The notes beneath the pieces are model-generated. The model had not been told where the DNA came from. It searched no databases and saw nothing but the letters and a program-made list of their open reading frames with translations. Position numbers and translations under genes: made by a program. From positions 3,781,262 to 3,845,261 of the forward strand of contig NC_056418.1 of the NCBI RefSeq assembly GCF_905147365.1: 64,000 nt of DNA, written 5' to 3'. Shown here piece after piece: positions 1-10,968 of the stretch. The DNA is from Aricia agestis (taxonomy: Eukaryota > Arthropoda > Insecta > Lepidoptera > Lycaenidae). Numbering within the stretch: position 1 is the first letter of the stretch; every line of letters begins with the position of its first letter.

Positions 1-66
1 ATAAAAAAACTAGCGATACCACGGAACCCTATATTGCGCGTGTACCCGACACGCACTTGCACAGCA
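1..66 (+). repeat. Right end of family H repeat, truncated by the window edge
   Basis: The sequence ACGGAACCCTATATTG followed by GCGCGTG and CCGACACGCACTTG matches the right end of the longer family H copy at 30479-31037, which also ends in ACTACGGAACCCTATATTG. I know this right end from lepidopteran genomes. The left part lies outside the window. Confidence 0.5.
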
Positions 67-1590
67 TAGCATTACGTGAAAAGTTTTTCGTAAGCTCATC
101 GCTATAATAGATCAAAAACAATTATCTCACATGTCGAGAACAATATACTTTTTTTAGCGGGATAAAATAGAATATCTATATCATACTTAGTCAGAAGTAT
201 CTAAGCCTATCGGTCAGCTACCTCCGACGTTAAAACGCCATATTTCATCAAAATAGATACAGATCTATTTTTGAGATACTTTGAACCCCAGGAAAGGATA
301 TCCATTCTCGGTACTCGAAGTACTCAAAAAAAGCACGTGGACTCAAAAAAATACACTTCATAGTTATAGGGGGTATCTTACCTATATTTTATAACCTAAA
401 CTAATCAACAACAGTTCTAAATACAACATAACGACAACTTTTAATCAGATTCTCATGTTGATCTTTCTGCGAAGGCCTTATTTAAATTTTTGATTGCGTT
501 CCTTCCCGTTTTTCAGAGGCATGTGTCAGTCGGGCTGAAAGGGCCGAGCACTCGTGAGACCTCATTATTCCAAAGCACGGCCCTTTTGTACCTCGAAATA
601 AGGTTCTTTAAAAATCCTCACACAGGTACACTTTTGTCTAACAAAAAACTTTCTGGGTATAAAAAGTTTCTAACATTTTCGATCGTAATTGAAGTGAAGG
701 TAAGTACTTTTGGAATTGTTTCGAAATGGAAATATGTTTTGTTATTTATAAATAGAATATTTCTTGATCTGAAATTCAATTTCTTTGATTGGTAGCTAGT
801 CTAAGCTTAGGAGTTTGATCAATCAAAGGAGCCTAGCGCTGAATCCACGAGGCTAGTCACTAAATATTTAATAATTTTAAATTTTGTGACTGGCCCATAC
901 TTTGGACTGAGTATATTATGAATCATTTTTTTTATCAATATTATAGACATTTAGTAGAGACATAATATTTTTCACGTTGACAACATGAATCTTCAAAAAT
1001 TATGACATTTTGTTGAAAAAAATACATATTTTTTTAGGATTGAGATCGAGTCAAGTGCTGGAAGTCTCGAGAAATCAAACTGTATATCTATGACTAAGCT
1101 GTAACGTGCAATATACCCTTATACCTTTAAACAATTTATATGGTAAACACGTTTGTATATAAATGGAAAGAATAATTCGAAAAGTTCAGCTCAACAGGAT
1201 TAAGTCCGCGCTGACCTATATACAGAGTGTTTGGGAAATCGAAATGTACAAACGTAGTGATAGTATACACTGTACAACAACCCGTAGAGTTGTATAACTA
1301 GCTTATATTGACATATTTTACAACTTGTTAAGGTGCCCATACAAGGGACAATCTGTCGTTTCGATCGATCGTCAAGAAAATCGTCCAATCGATCTTTTGA
1401 ACGTAAAATCGTTTGCGATATTGCTACACAAGTACAATTTGTCGTTCGATTTTAACATCGAGGAGATAAATCGTTACGATAATAATTGTCCATTGTATGG
1501 CCACCTCTAAGAATTTGACAATAGATATACTAAGCGCGGGTTTACTATGACGGAATCCCATGGTCACTGTAGATTTTCGTGAAGGATTTA
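67..1590. other. No gene seen; AT-rich sequence with one weak repeat trace
   Basis: Around 265-345 there is a weak trace of family B (GAGATACTTTGAACCCCAGG, compare GAGATACTTTGAGTCCCGGG). The open frames here are 60-100 codons, have no splice or domain signal, and I do not regard them as genes. Confidence 0.5.
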
Positions 1591-1908
1591 CGTGGGAGAG
1601 CCATGCTTCGGCACGAATGGGCCGGCTCGACCGGAGAAATACCACGTTCTCACAGAAAACCGTCGTGAAACAGCGCTTGCGCTGTGTTTCGCCGAGTGAG
1701 TGAGTTTAACGGAGGCCAAATCCCCTTCTTTACCCTCCCCTATTCCCTTCCCTTCCCATCCCTACCCTCCCCTATTATCCTATTCCCACTTAAAAGGCCG
1801 GCAACGCACCTGCAGCTCTTCTGATGCTGCGAGTGTCCATGGGCGACGGTAGTTGCTTTCCATCAGGTGATCCGTTTGCTGGTTTGCCCCCGTATTTCAC
1901 AAAAAAAG
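1591..1908 (+). mobile_element. SINE family A, full-length copy
   Basis: A 5' head CGTGGGAGAGCCATGCTTCG is followed by a palindromic stem CAGCGCTTGCGCTG, a variable CCCTACCCTCCCCTATT pyrimidine tract, a conserved 3' part containing GGCCGGCAACGCACCTGCAG and CATCAGGTGATCCGTTTGC, and a short A tail. AAGGAT occurs on both sides and may be a target duplication. Ten copies or relatives occur in this window on both strands. The head has a loose pol III B-box resemblance (GGCTCGACCGG). I recognise the family as a common butterfly and moth SINE, possibly Metulj-type, but cannot confirm the name. Confidence 0.85.
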
Positions 1909-2184
1909 GATAGATCCTTTTAGTTATATCCTTCTCTTCATGGAAGGACTCCCATTCGGAACTACGGTTCCGTAGGGGAGGCTAGTATTAGTATGATATA
2001 AAACTAAGTTACTCTTTGCTCATAATTATTGAAGAAGAAAATATTATTAAAATCGCTTTTTTGCGTCAGGTAGGCTCTTTGATTTTTAACACGCTTTTAT
2101 TGGTTTCACATTTCTTTCTTGCATTATATTTATAATACACATTTCTTACATAAGTACTTAATAATATTATTGTTATGTAAGAAA

Positions 2185-2450
2185 ATCTTGCATTCTTAAT
2201 TTGACCCACTTCCCGATCTTCGATTAGGATGAAATTTTGCACACGTTATGAGTTCTGATGACAATACATGACTTGCTAAGAAACGTCATTACAAATCCAA
2301 TATGGCGCCCTCCTCAAGATGGCGGCCAGGCTATTTGAAATTTAACTCCAATATATGGGTATTTAAAAGAAAGGGTTTGCTGACAGGAATACGAAAAAAG
2401 TAGTCACGTGACCTAAATCCAACATGGCGGACATCCAAGTAAGTGGATTG
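2185..2450. repeat. Lepidopteran repeat fragment with three ATGGCG motifs
   Basis: The stretch around CCCGATCTTCGATTAGGATG followed by AATATGGCGCC, AAGATGGCGGCC and ACATGGCGGAC resembles a dispersed insect repeat I have seen elsewhere. There is no second copy in the window to define its ends. The ATGGCG core resembles the YY1/Pho binding core on the reverse strand. Confidence 0.35.
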
Positions 2451-2831
2451 TCTAAAGCGTGTATTTTAGTTTTTTTAAACTATTACAATTGTATGTAAGT
2501 AAACTGTATATTATTATCATAGTATTACACCAGCACCGAATCTACCATAGTTCATCTAGTTATTCACGTATTTCGGAATATTCAAATAGTGGCATCTCTA
2601 GTTATTACCCGGCAACACATGTACAGCGCATAAATTTACCACTGCCCGTTAAAATTAGAAATGTAAGCGGCGACCGAGAAATATGTGCTTTTAAAATTTA
2701 TATCGCCCATTATATTCGCACACCCAGTCACAATTGTTATTGTACCTGTGGACAGAAAAAGGGCACAAATCCAACAGTATATTAAGGCTCTTTACGTTGG
2801 GCTATGATTGATGTGATTGATAACAATGATT

Positions 2832-3134
2832 TATTTTTTTTGAAAGAAGGGGGCAAACGAGCAAACGGGTCACCTGATGGAAAGCAACTTCCGTCGCCCA
2901 TGGACACTCGCAGCATCAGAAGAGCTGCAGGTGCGTTGCCGGCCTTTTAAGAGGGCATAGGGTAATAGGGGAGGGTAAGGATGGAAAGGGAAGGGAATAG
3001 GGGAGGGAAGGGAATTGGGCCTCCGGTAAACTCACTCACTCGGCGAAACACAGCGCAAGCGCTATTTCACGCCGGTTTTCTGTGAGAACGGGGTATTTCT
3101 CCGGTCCATTCGTGCCGAAGCATGGCTCTCCCAT
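2832..3134 (-). mobile_element. SINE family A, full-length copy
   Basis: Read on the minus strand, the copy runs from the head (complement of GCATGGCTCTCCCATG) to a T-rich left end that represents the A tail. It has the CAGCGCTTGCGCTG-type stem with one change. ATGATT occurs on both sides as a possible short target duplication. Confidence 0.85.
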
Positions 3135-3198
3135 GTATGATTGCCAAATTTGCGTAGCTATTAACGCCGAATATTGGTGGTAGGCACAAACATGCACC

Positions 3199-3264
3199 CT
3201 ACTAACTACTACTAGGAGATCTACTAACTACTACTAGGAGATCTACTAACTACTACTAGGAGAC
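3199..3264. repeat. Tandem repeat, three 22 bp units
   Basis: The unit CTACTAACTACTACTAGGAG plus AT occurs three times in direct succession. The only difference is the final base of the third unit. The unit itself is built from CTA/ACT trinucleotides. Near-identity of the units suggests a recent expansion. Confidence 0.9.
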
Positions 3265-3329
3265 CCTGACTAGGACTTCGTGCACGTCAAAGTAATATAC
3301 ATTTTACAAAAAATATGCAGGTATCTATA

Positions 3330-3669
3330 CGTGGGAGAGCCATGCTTCGGCACGAATGGGCCGGCTCGACCGGATAAATACCACGTTCTCACAGAAAACC
3401 GGCGTGAAACAGCGCTTGCGCTGTGTTTCGCCGAGTGAGTGAGTTTACCGGAGGCCCAATCCCCTAACCCCTACCCTATTCCCTTCCCTACCCTCAACTA
3501 TTCCTTTCCCTTCCCTACCCTCCCCTATTACCCTATTCCCTCTTAAAAGGCCGGCAACGCACTTGCAGCTCTTCTGATGCTGCGAGTGTCCATGGGTGAC
3601 GGAAGTCGCTTTCCATCAGGTGACCCGTTTGCTCGTTTGCCCCCTTCTTTCGTTAAAAAAAAAAAAAAA
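3330..3669 (+). mobile_element. SINE family A, full-length copy with 16 bp A tail
   Basis: Head, CAGCGCTTGCGCTG stem, long pyrimidine tract and 3' segment are all present, ending in an uninterrupted A tail. The pyrimidine tract is longer than in most other copies in this window. The tail abuts the hairpin at 3670-3715. Confidence 0.88.
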
Positions 3670-3715
3670 CTGTACAGATGTCTAGTAAACATAGTTTTAC
3701 TAGACATCTGTACAG
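3670..3715. repeat. Perfect hairpin, 20 bp arms
   Basis: CTGTACAGATGTCTAGTAAA is followed after about 6 nt by its exact reverse complement. It directly follows the A tail of the SINE at 3330-3669, so one arm may be original target sequence and the other an inverted duplicate of it. Confidence 0.85.
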
Positions 3716-3788
3716 TTCATGTGTCTATGAAAACTAAAACTGTGTAGGTGTTTATGAAAACTATACACGTTTCTACGAAAACTGTTCA

Positions 3789-3946
3789 GCCCCCAATACC
3801 ATGAGCTCTTATAGCAGTATTACATTCAGATTTGGCACAAACAAAAACCATATTTATGCGTATATAAATAGAGATCATGTTTACTTATACGAAATCCAAA
3901 AGTAATATTAAAGTAATAGTGCTATGAGAGCTCATGGTAGGGGGGC
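3789..3946. mobile_element. MITE-like element with about 25 bp terminal inverted repeats
   Basis: The left end GCCCCCAATACCATGAGCTC and the right end GAGCTCATGGTAGGGGGGC are inverted copies with small differences, enclosing about 110 bp of AT-rich sequence. No clear target duplication was seen, so the class is unknown. Confidence 0.5.
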
Positions 3947-4502
3947 AGGTGGTAGGTACAGGTAGCTACAAGAACTGTGTAGGTGTCAACGAAAACTTCT
4001 AAACACCTGATTCTTATTAATTTTTCTATAAACCGAAAATAATATTATTTTTTGTTATGCAACTCATGTATGCTACAATAGTTTTTTTCATAAACTTATA
4101 ATGCACAGAACAATAAATAACTCTATGGTTTTTTTCATAACTTTTCGAATTGAACATTGCGTAAAATTACTCCAATATTTTTTTCCTTAATTTTGGTAAA
4201 GCATGATTGTAAACCATGAATTATGTTTCCGTAACAAAATTTACCTCATTTGTTGAAACTTAATTAGAAAGCAAAGGATTAATTTTCCTTTTCCTTATGA
4301 ACGCGATATTTATAATTACTTTTCAGATTAACTTAGTTTAATACGGTATTTTGCGGAAATGTTTTATTAGAAATATTAGGAAACAATGAAAAAGTATTTC
4401 CATATTAAACTTACATGACCTTTCAAAGAAAGTTAGGACATTGCGAGGACAAAAGAGTGCATGAGGCTGTCATTAGGCAAAAAAAGATTAGTTATTTCCC
4501 TC
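3947..4502. other. No gene or recognisable repeat seen
   Basis: AT-rich sequence without an open frame, repeat copy or inverted repeat that I could support. Confidence 0.4.
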
Positions 4503-4514
4503 TTAAGGAGTGAG

Positions 4515-4611
4515 CACACTGAGACGGGCCGTGCCAGGGCTCATCGCGAAAATCCGCCTCCATACAATTTGTGTGGAAGCGGAAATCCGCTGCGCCCTGA
4601 CACAGTGTGCG
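4515..4611. mobile_element. Short foldback element
   Basis: CACACTGAGACGGGCC...CAGGGC on the left and GCGCCCTGACACAGTGTGC on the right form imperfect inverted arms of about 35 bp around CCATACAATTTGTGTGG, which is itself partly palindromic. It resembles a lepidopteran MITE whose outer end begins TTAAGGAGTG (4503), but the far right end is not clear. Confidence 0.5.
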
Positions 4612-4900
4612 ATACGATTTATTTATCAGAATCCTACCCTAAAGTAGCCCTTGTGTGTAACTTGCTTTAGGCACGTAAAAAATAATTTGAAGTCAACGTA
4701 ACATAACGTTTAATATATGGCTGTCAGTATCTATTATTCAAACACTAAGATAAAAAAACATGATTAGATCGTCCAATTATCTTAGTTTATCTATAAGTTT
4801 AACCCATCAATCTCCAAGCGGCAGCCGGCTGCCGCATACCAATTGAAAGTCTATTGTGTCTGCGATACCCACGACGGAGATGCTACTAGAAAACTTAGAC

Positions 4901-5336
4901 TTAAGAGGGCGACTAACCTAAAAAATCAAACATCATACTTCTCTCTTTACACTCACACCCGTCTTTCATATGCCAGGTGAAAGAGGATGACGCGGATTCA
5001 TCGCCAAATTTGTTTTTTCTCAATAACTCTATAAATATACAACATTTTAAAAATCCGCTAGGTCGATCTCTTAATGATATAATTTTATACAATGTGTTAA
5101 AATATTAACTTTGTTCAATGCATGGTTATGGCAATAAATGAAAAATTCGTGAAAATTAGATGCATTTGTGTTTTTTTTCTATCGAGAAAATTTTAGGATA
5201 TCGTGTTTTTGCTCAGATCGAATTCTCGGTAATATAATGTAGTATCTAATTTTAGAAAATGAAACAATTTGGGGCTTATTTTCAAGTATAAAAATGAATT
5301 ATAAAATCGACACTTTAGGGTTAGTCACCCCCTTAA
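4901..5336. mobile_element. MITE family J copy 1, TTAA-flanked (piggyBac-like)
   Basis: Both ends lie in TTAA, and the termini TTAAGAGGGCGACTAACC and GGTTAGTCACCCCCTTAA are inverted repeats. The interior is AT-rich and noncoding and is about 90 percent similar by eye to copy 2 at 27011-27445. TTAA target duplication is the hallmark of piggyBac transposition, so a piggyBac-mobilised MITE is the likely class. No transposase is present. Confidence 0.8.
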
Positions 5337-5400
5337 GTAGCCTATGTGTAGCTTAAACTTTAACAAATAGTAATGTAAAGTCAAGTCCTTAGTTGCTAAG

Positions 5401-5508
5401 CTCCAGACCCCTCGTTTCGTCCGCATTTTTTATCATTCACTTGTTTCTCCCTATCTGTAAGCGGGACACTTGAGTGACGTCACAATAGCGTTTTGACGCG
5501 GGTCTGGA
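5401..5508. mobile_element. Short MITE-like element
   Basis: CTCCAGACCC at the left and GGGTCTGGAAG at the right are inverted termini about 108 bp apart. The inverted repeat is only about 10 bp and no target duplication was established, so this is tentative. Confidence 0.35.
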
Positions 5509-5661
5509 AGACATATTGTGTTTGTTGTCGCTTAGGGTCGTTTCAGACCGAGGCAGGGCTTGGATATCTAGAACTCATTTGCCTATCTGAAAACGATGAA
5601 ACAAATTTATTGTTGTCTAATAAAAAATATCAAATAGCATGACCACGTTTCATTATCGCTA

Positions 5662-6047
5662 TTAAGGCCATTCCCTGAGCAAACGACCAAAATCCGTTTT
5701 TTTTTATTTATCTCAGTTCGAAAATGACCTAAAAAATTCAAACAGCAAATATACAGTACTTAATGAAATTATCGATCTATTGGCGTGTGTTTCAAATAAC
5801 CGTAATTTGTAAATACTAGGGAGATACTAAATGTATGCTTGAATTTAAATATTACATTGGTATTACTTTAGAAGTTGATATCATGAGTGTAAAAAACAAA
5901 AATAGGAAATTAATAACTATGAAAGGAACGTTCATATACTGAATGTTATTGCTGTATTTTTATTATAATTTTATAGCTTTCAAATTATGAGTTATTAAGG
6001 CTCAAAAAACGGTAAATTACGGCATCTCCGTAGGGGGGACGTCTTAA
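5662..6047. mobile_element. MITE family K copy 1, TTAA-flanked (piggyBac-like)
   Basis: The element begins TTAAGGCCATTCCC and ends GGGGGGACGTCTTAA. A second, diverged copy lies at 9831-10248 with TTAAGGCCATCCCC and GGGAAGGGCCTTAA. Shared interior landmarks include ATTGGCGTGTGTTTCAAATA and GGTAAATTACGG(A/C)ATCTCCG. The TTAA at both ends suggests the same mechanism as family J, but the interior is unrelated. Confidence 0.75.
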
Positions 6048-6264
6048 GGTGAGTGACACTGAACCTTAATCTTCTCATGTCATTTTCTATAGCCCATTCA
6101 AATAAATAATAAAAAAATGCTGTGTCATAATGACTCCCTATATAACCTCTATAGTCATAAAATACAACACTTACCTTGCCTTTACAGACTACTTTAAGCA
6201 AATTGATCAAAATTACTAGTCGCAGTGACAACACATTTTTACCTAATACATGTAAACTATAAGG

Positions 6265-6464
6265 TTGAAGCCAAACGAGCGTAATTTGTGAGTTGTGAGT
6301 CGCAGAATTTCGGCTGGCAGAATTTCTGCTGCATTCAGTTTCATACAAAAGTCCTGTTTGATTGACACGAGCGTAATTTTGTGCGTCATGATTTGTATGA
6401 AAAGATATTTACGCGACTGAAATTCTGCGACTCACAGCTCGCAAATTACGCTCGTTTGGCTTCA
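6265..6464. mobile_element. MITE with about 48 bp terminal inverted repeats
   Basis: TGAAGCCAAACGAGCGTAAT at the left matches the reverse complement of the right end with only a few mismatches through the GAGTCGCAGAATTTC segment. The 200 bp unit has no coding capacity. A clear target duplication was not seen, so I leave the superfamily open. Confidence 0.75.
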
Positions 6465-6498
6465 CTAATAGTCACAATATTACCAAGCAGACACTCTA

Positions 6499-6740
6499 AA
6501 TCTATACTAATATAATAAGTGTGTGTCTGTGATACCGCTTCACGCTCAAACAAACCACTTGTTAGAGATTAATATGTAAAGTTTTGATATAAATTGACAC
6601 TTTTTCACGCAAAACCTTACTTTTATGATATTAATCGTTTATATTCTAAATTAAAACATAGGCCACTTTTTATCCAGAAAAAGTACGTGGTTTTCGTGAA
6701 ATCATATATTTAGATGTTACGGCAGAGCGTTGGTAAACTG
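6499..6740 (+). repeat. Degenerate family B Helitron-like fragment
   Basis: CTATACTAATATAATAAGTG, GTGTGTCTGTGATACCGCTTC and TTTTTATCCAGAAAAAGTACG align with the order of landmarks in intact B copies, but the CTAG end is lost. Confidence 0.45.
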
Positions 6741-7376
6741 ATCATTATTTTAAATCATAAAATTATTGAAATTAAAAATATTTAAAAAGAGCGAATTTTA
6801 AACGAATTTTAATGAAATGAAATTACAAAAGCACCTTAAATAACAATAATATTTTCCCACAACAACGTAACATTGCTAACAAAGGCGATACACAATAATC
6901 GTAACAAAACTTCCGACAAAGCGGCGAGGCGACATGAAAGAAAACAGTTTTCCGCTAAGAGCGGGCTTGATTTTCTCGGAAATGATTTACTTACTCGTTT
7001 GAGGCATTCCATTGTTTTTCTCATCATTCCCGAGACGCGTTTCCACATACTTCCCCCTTCCGATTTTCCCCCACTTCCAGATTTTCCCCACTCCCAGATG
7101 CACCCAGATTCCCCCACACAAGTATGCCGTCTTCCCGCATGCTCCTTTTATAAAAATATGGAATTATACAACTTTAACTGAGGCACGTACATTTTAATGA
7201 GCGAAATGAAAGTTTTTTCAAAACATTCCGCGTAATGTAGGCAGATGTTTCTGTGTTATTTTTAGTCGGGTTTGATTAAACATTTTAAAAGAACATTTTG
7301 TGTATTCATAATTTTCCATTTAGTGCTAATTAAAATGCTGTCGCTGCCACAAAAAGTACTACCAGATAAATTTATA
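6741..7376. other. Mostly unique sequence, no gene established
   Basis: The GC content is higher between about 6900 and 7140 and a 102-codon frame spans 6873-7181. It ends in a low-complexity CCCCCTTCC/CCACTTCCAG stretch and shows no domain, splice or repeat signature. I see no basis to call it coding. Confidence 0.4.
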
Positions 7377-7706
7377 CGTGGGAGAGCCATGCTTCGGCAC
7401 GAATGGGTCGGCTCGACCGGAGAAATACCACGTTTTCACAGAAAACCGGCGTGAAACAGCGCTTGCGCTGTGTTTCGCCGAGTGAGTGAGTTTACCGGAG
7501 GCCCAATTCCCTTCCCTATCCTCCCCTATTCCCTTCCCTTCCCATCCCTACCCTCCCCTATTACCCTATTCCCTCTTAAAAGGCCGGCAACGCACCTGCA
7601 GCTCTTCTGTTGCTGCGAGTGTCCATGGGCGACGGAAGTTGCTTTCCATCAGGTGACCCGTGACCCGTTTACTCGTTTGCCCCCTTCTATCATAAAAAAA
7701 AAAAAA
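7377..7706 (+). mobile_element. SINE family A, full-length copy
   Basis: Head, CAGCGCTTGCGCTG stem, short pyrimidine tract, 3' segment and a 13 bp A tail are present. A direct duplication GTGACCCGTGACCC sits in the 3' part. ATTTAT flanks both sides as a possible target duplication. Confidence 0.88.
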
Positions 7707-8784
7707 TGTATTTATGGGCAGATTGGGACTTATTTGATATTAAGTCAGGTTATGTTAACTCAATGTTAGTCAGTTCACAAAATTACGATGGTCCATTAAC
7801 GTATGAATCAATTTCTAAACCATCAGAAGAACTGATTCATATTAAGCTAATGGTAATATTCATTCTGTGAAACATTTACAAAACATAAGAAATATTATGT
7901 GAAATCAATGTACCCAACAAATCCTTTCTTCCCATGGGGTTCTCATTCCATTGAGTTGGACCCAAATGAAAACCCCAAAAATACCCAAACCCTTCCCGGC
8001 TGTCGAAACTCGACAAAAGGTTTAAACAACAAAAGAAAATATTATGTTCTTTAACAACATTATGTCTATAGAATAGGTTAGCCGTGATTACTTTTCTTTA
8101 TTTATTTTTTTATTTCATTTTACAGATTTTTATAGATAGTAACTACATTTTACTGGAACAGCAGCTATAGTAATGTTCTATGAACGTTGACATTGATGAA
8201 ATAATATGATAACTAAGTACCTATCTATTGCTTAAGATTTTTTGGCCGTTAGAGTCACACTGCTAACTTTTACTCAGTCGTATTTGCCACATAATTAAAA
8301 AATAATAATATTTAACAAGCTAGTACTTTTTATGAGCCTATGCTGCCCCTGCTGCTGAGCAGAGGCTTCCCTCAAGGTCCTTCAATTCTCTCTTGTTTTA
8401 CCGTAATTACTAGATCTTGTGTGCATGTAACTCATATTGCCATATTTCCGAAGCGCTCCACTTTCCCGAAAACCAATACAACGTTTTTACCTGCGTCACA
8501 TACATTGTTATTTAGACACTGCTTACACTGCTTACAATCTCACATACATACGGGCCTACAAAGCATAAAAGATGAAACCAAAATAGCAATTAATCTATAT
8601 TTCCATCCAAAGCAATCGAGATCTATTTTAAATTATAATTAAATATTGATCACAGTTTGGGCGTCTCCATTTTGATACATCCCCAGAGCGTAATAACTGT
8701 CCTAAGCATAGCATTTTCTCCTTCAAATTTTATGGGCAGTTAAGCTTGATTCGAATCTTTCGAACTGATTTAAAAATCTTAGGC
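7707..8784. other. No gene; one possible dispersed-repeat remnant near 8336-8400
   Basis: CTGCTGAGCAGAGGCTTCCCTCAAGG resembles the motif CTGCTGGGCAAAGGCATACCCCAAGG at 16388-16470, which I know as part of a widespread lepidopteran repeat. The 100-codon frame at 8340 overlaps this remnant and is unlikely to be a gene. Nothing else was recognised. Confidence 0.35.
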
Positions 8785-8786
8785 TC

Positions 8787-8970
8787 GATTTATATGCGTC
8801 CCGAACGCGCGTTTTGGCGGCTCGACCGCGAGATTACTAGTAATCGTATGTAAATGACAGCGCGACTGTGTGTCTATTTAAATAATTTGTTACATACATT
8901 TGCTTGTAATCTTGCGATGTAGCCGCCAAACTGCACTTTTGGGCAGACGCATATTATATTATATAAATCC
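8787..8970. mobile_element. MITE with about 50 bp imperfect terminal inverted repeats
   Basis: GATTTATATGCGTCCCGAAC and the right end containing GCAGACGCATA...TATAAATCC are inverted. The inner arms share TTTGGCGGCT and GAGATTAC-type sequence. A right-end fragment of the same family is at 30152-30200. Confidence 0.65.
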
Positions 8971-9294
8971 AGTTGAGGTAATCAAAATGTACAAATAAGT
9001 ATCATTGTATAACAATCATCAAAAATATTTAGTTAGGGTCTGTTTAGGTAGCAACGTGACAAGGCGATGCAATGCAATAAATTTGAAATGGCTAATCAAG
9101 ACTGACATTTATTAAGTACATTCTTCATACAACATTGAATTGACAGAGTTGCCGCTCACTGTTTAAGGTAGGTTTAAGGTGTATTTTCTAAAAGATGGTT
9201 CATTTGAGAATCCATCGCAAAGCTTCGTGTCTTTGCAATGTGAATTAACTTACAGTTTCCATGATAAACCTTAAAAATACTAGTAAAGTAAAAC

Positions 9295-9761
9295 AATGGG
9301 GATTGTCCATTTTTTTTTAATTTTGCTCATTACAAAAACATTTCGAGGAATAAGGTCAGTGATCGTTTTTCTGTGTATAAACGAAAAAAATACCCATTAG
9401 TTACTTATATTTTTGAACAAATATGTTTAACCTTTGTTTGACCTTCAATGGCGTTAAATTAGCAATAAATTCGACCAACATTACGTTTCGAACTTTTGGT
9501 AAGCTTCTCGTATCAGCTTTCACATAATGAGAACTTGCATTTGACGAACCAGCCATTATAAATAAGATTGAAAGGAAAAAACATACTGCAGAGGTCAATT
9601 ATTGGCCGCCGATGATGACGTCAGAGCGAAACTTTAAAAATTTATTGAGAAAAAACTAGCCAATGAATTTCAAAATTATTTAATTTATATTCTTAAAATA
9701 CCCTATTTAAACGAAAAAAAATATAAAAAGTACATGTGATTTTTTTTGGACAATGCCCATT
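9295..9761. mobile_element. MITE-like element with about 17 bp terminal inverted repeats
   Basis: AATGGGGATTGTCCATTTTT at the left and AAAAATGG-type complement TTTTTTGGACAATGCCCATT at the right are inverted ends of a 467 bp AT-rich unit. The 65-codon frame inside is not convincing. Confidence 0.5.
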
Positions 9762-9830
9762 ACCACTTTCCATTTTACCTTTTAAGTTTTAACATCATAA
9801 GGTGACCCTAGCTCATTTAATCCCCTTCAC

Positions 9831-10248
9831 TTAAGGCCATCCCCCGAGCAAACGACCTTGACCATACATTTGACGCGTTGCCGAGATCGTACAAAAATCC
9901 TATTTCTTTTTACTTATTTTAGTTCAAAATTGATCTAAAATATTAAAACGGGGAATATTTATTTAACGAAATTATCTACCTATTGGCGTGTGTTTCAAAT
10001 AAACGTAATTTTTAAATACCAGGGTGATGCCTAAAAGTATGCTTCAATTTTAATAAATTGTAATTACTTTGGAAGCTAATATTATGAGTATAATAAACAA
10101 AAATAGAAAATTTAAATCGGGAAAAGGAATGTTGATATACTGAAGATTATTGCTGAAATTTTATTATAACTTTGTAGCTTTCAAATTCTGAGTTTATAAG
10201 GCTCTAAATACGGTAAATTACGGAATCTCCGTAGGGGAAGGGCCTTAA
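9831..10248. mobile_element. MITE family K copy 2, TTAA-flanked (piggyBac-like)
   Basis: It shares termini and interior landmarks with K1 at 5662-6047, and both ends carry TTAA. It is about 30 bp longer, with an extra segment near the left end (GACGCGTTGCCGAGATCG) that K1 lacks, so K1 has an internal deletion or K2 an insertion. Confidence 0.75.
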
Positions 10249-10473
10249 GTTTGCCACTTACAGCCCTTCTGAATAAAATAAAGTGTAATCTAGAAACAAC
10301 TGAGTATCTCCGAGATGGATAATAAATTAATTTGCTAAGTGTGAAGTCTTTTGTTGAATATGCATTACGTGGGGAGTTGCGAGTGCTCGTTTGCATAAAC
10401 CCTTCTGTAGACACTTGTGCCCAATATGTACTTACATTGTTCATTTTCTTACATCGTGCTCGTAAGTTGTTTT

Positions 10474-10526
10474 GTGTCTACGGAAAAAGAGAGAGAGGTT
10501 TCTCTCTTTCTCTCTTTCCGTATACA
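10474..10526. repeat. Purine/pyrimidine hairpin
   Basis: TACGGAAAAAGAGAGAGAGG is followed by TCTCTCTTTCTCTCTTTCCGTA, an imperfect inverted repeat rich in GA/CT dinucleotides. Confidence 0.55.
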
Positions 10527-10815
10527 CATCTTCTTTAGGTTGAAAATGTACGAACAAAAACCAATAAATAATTTGTTGTTGTATTGAGGCTTGTAAAATA
10601 CTAAACTGATTGCGATGGACATAGAAATAATGATTACGACAAGATAAGGGATTATTTTTACGAAAAATTTAACGGTTACCGCGGGATACATTACATTAGT
10701 TGAAATTTATACAACAAAAAGGATCCTAAACAAAATATTGCGTTAAAAACTTTTAACGTTAATTCTCAAACTCGTTTCAAACAAATTGAAAACAATATAA
10801 TTTGAGTAAAAAAAA

Positions 10816-10963
10816 TCTATACATATAAAAATGGATTTTCTAATGTGTTAGTCGCGCTAAAACTCGAAAACGGCTGGACGGATTGGGCTGATTTTGGTCT
10901 TAAAATATTCGTAGAAGTCCAGGGAAGGTTTTAAACTGACACGAAGTTCACCGGGACAGCTAG
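10816..10963 (+). mobile_element. Helitron-like short element, family E
   Basis: It starts TCTATACATATAAAAATGG, contains CTCGAAAACGGCTGGACGG and GAAGTCCAGGGAAGG, and ends in CACGAAGTTCACCGGGACAG followed by CTAG|T. A 5' TC, a stem-forming segment just before the end and a terminal CTAG followed by T are Helitron hallmarks. Its right end abuts the tail of the LINE fragment at 10969. Confidence 0.7.
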
Positions 10964-10968
10964 TAAAT

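Noticed and set aside
6873..7181. 102-codon frame in unique GC-richer sequence
   Set aside because: It ends in low-complexity CCCCC/CTTCC sequence, with no splice sites or domain resemblance; an opposite-strand frame is equally open.
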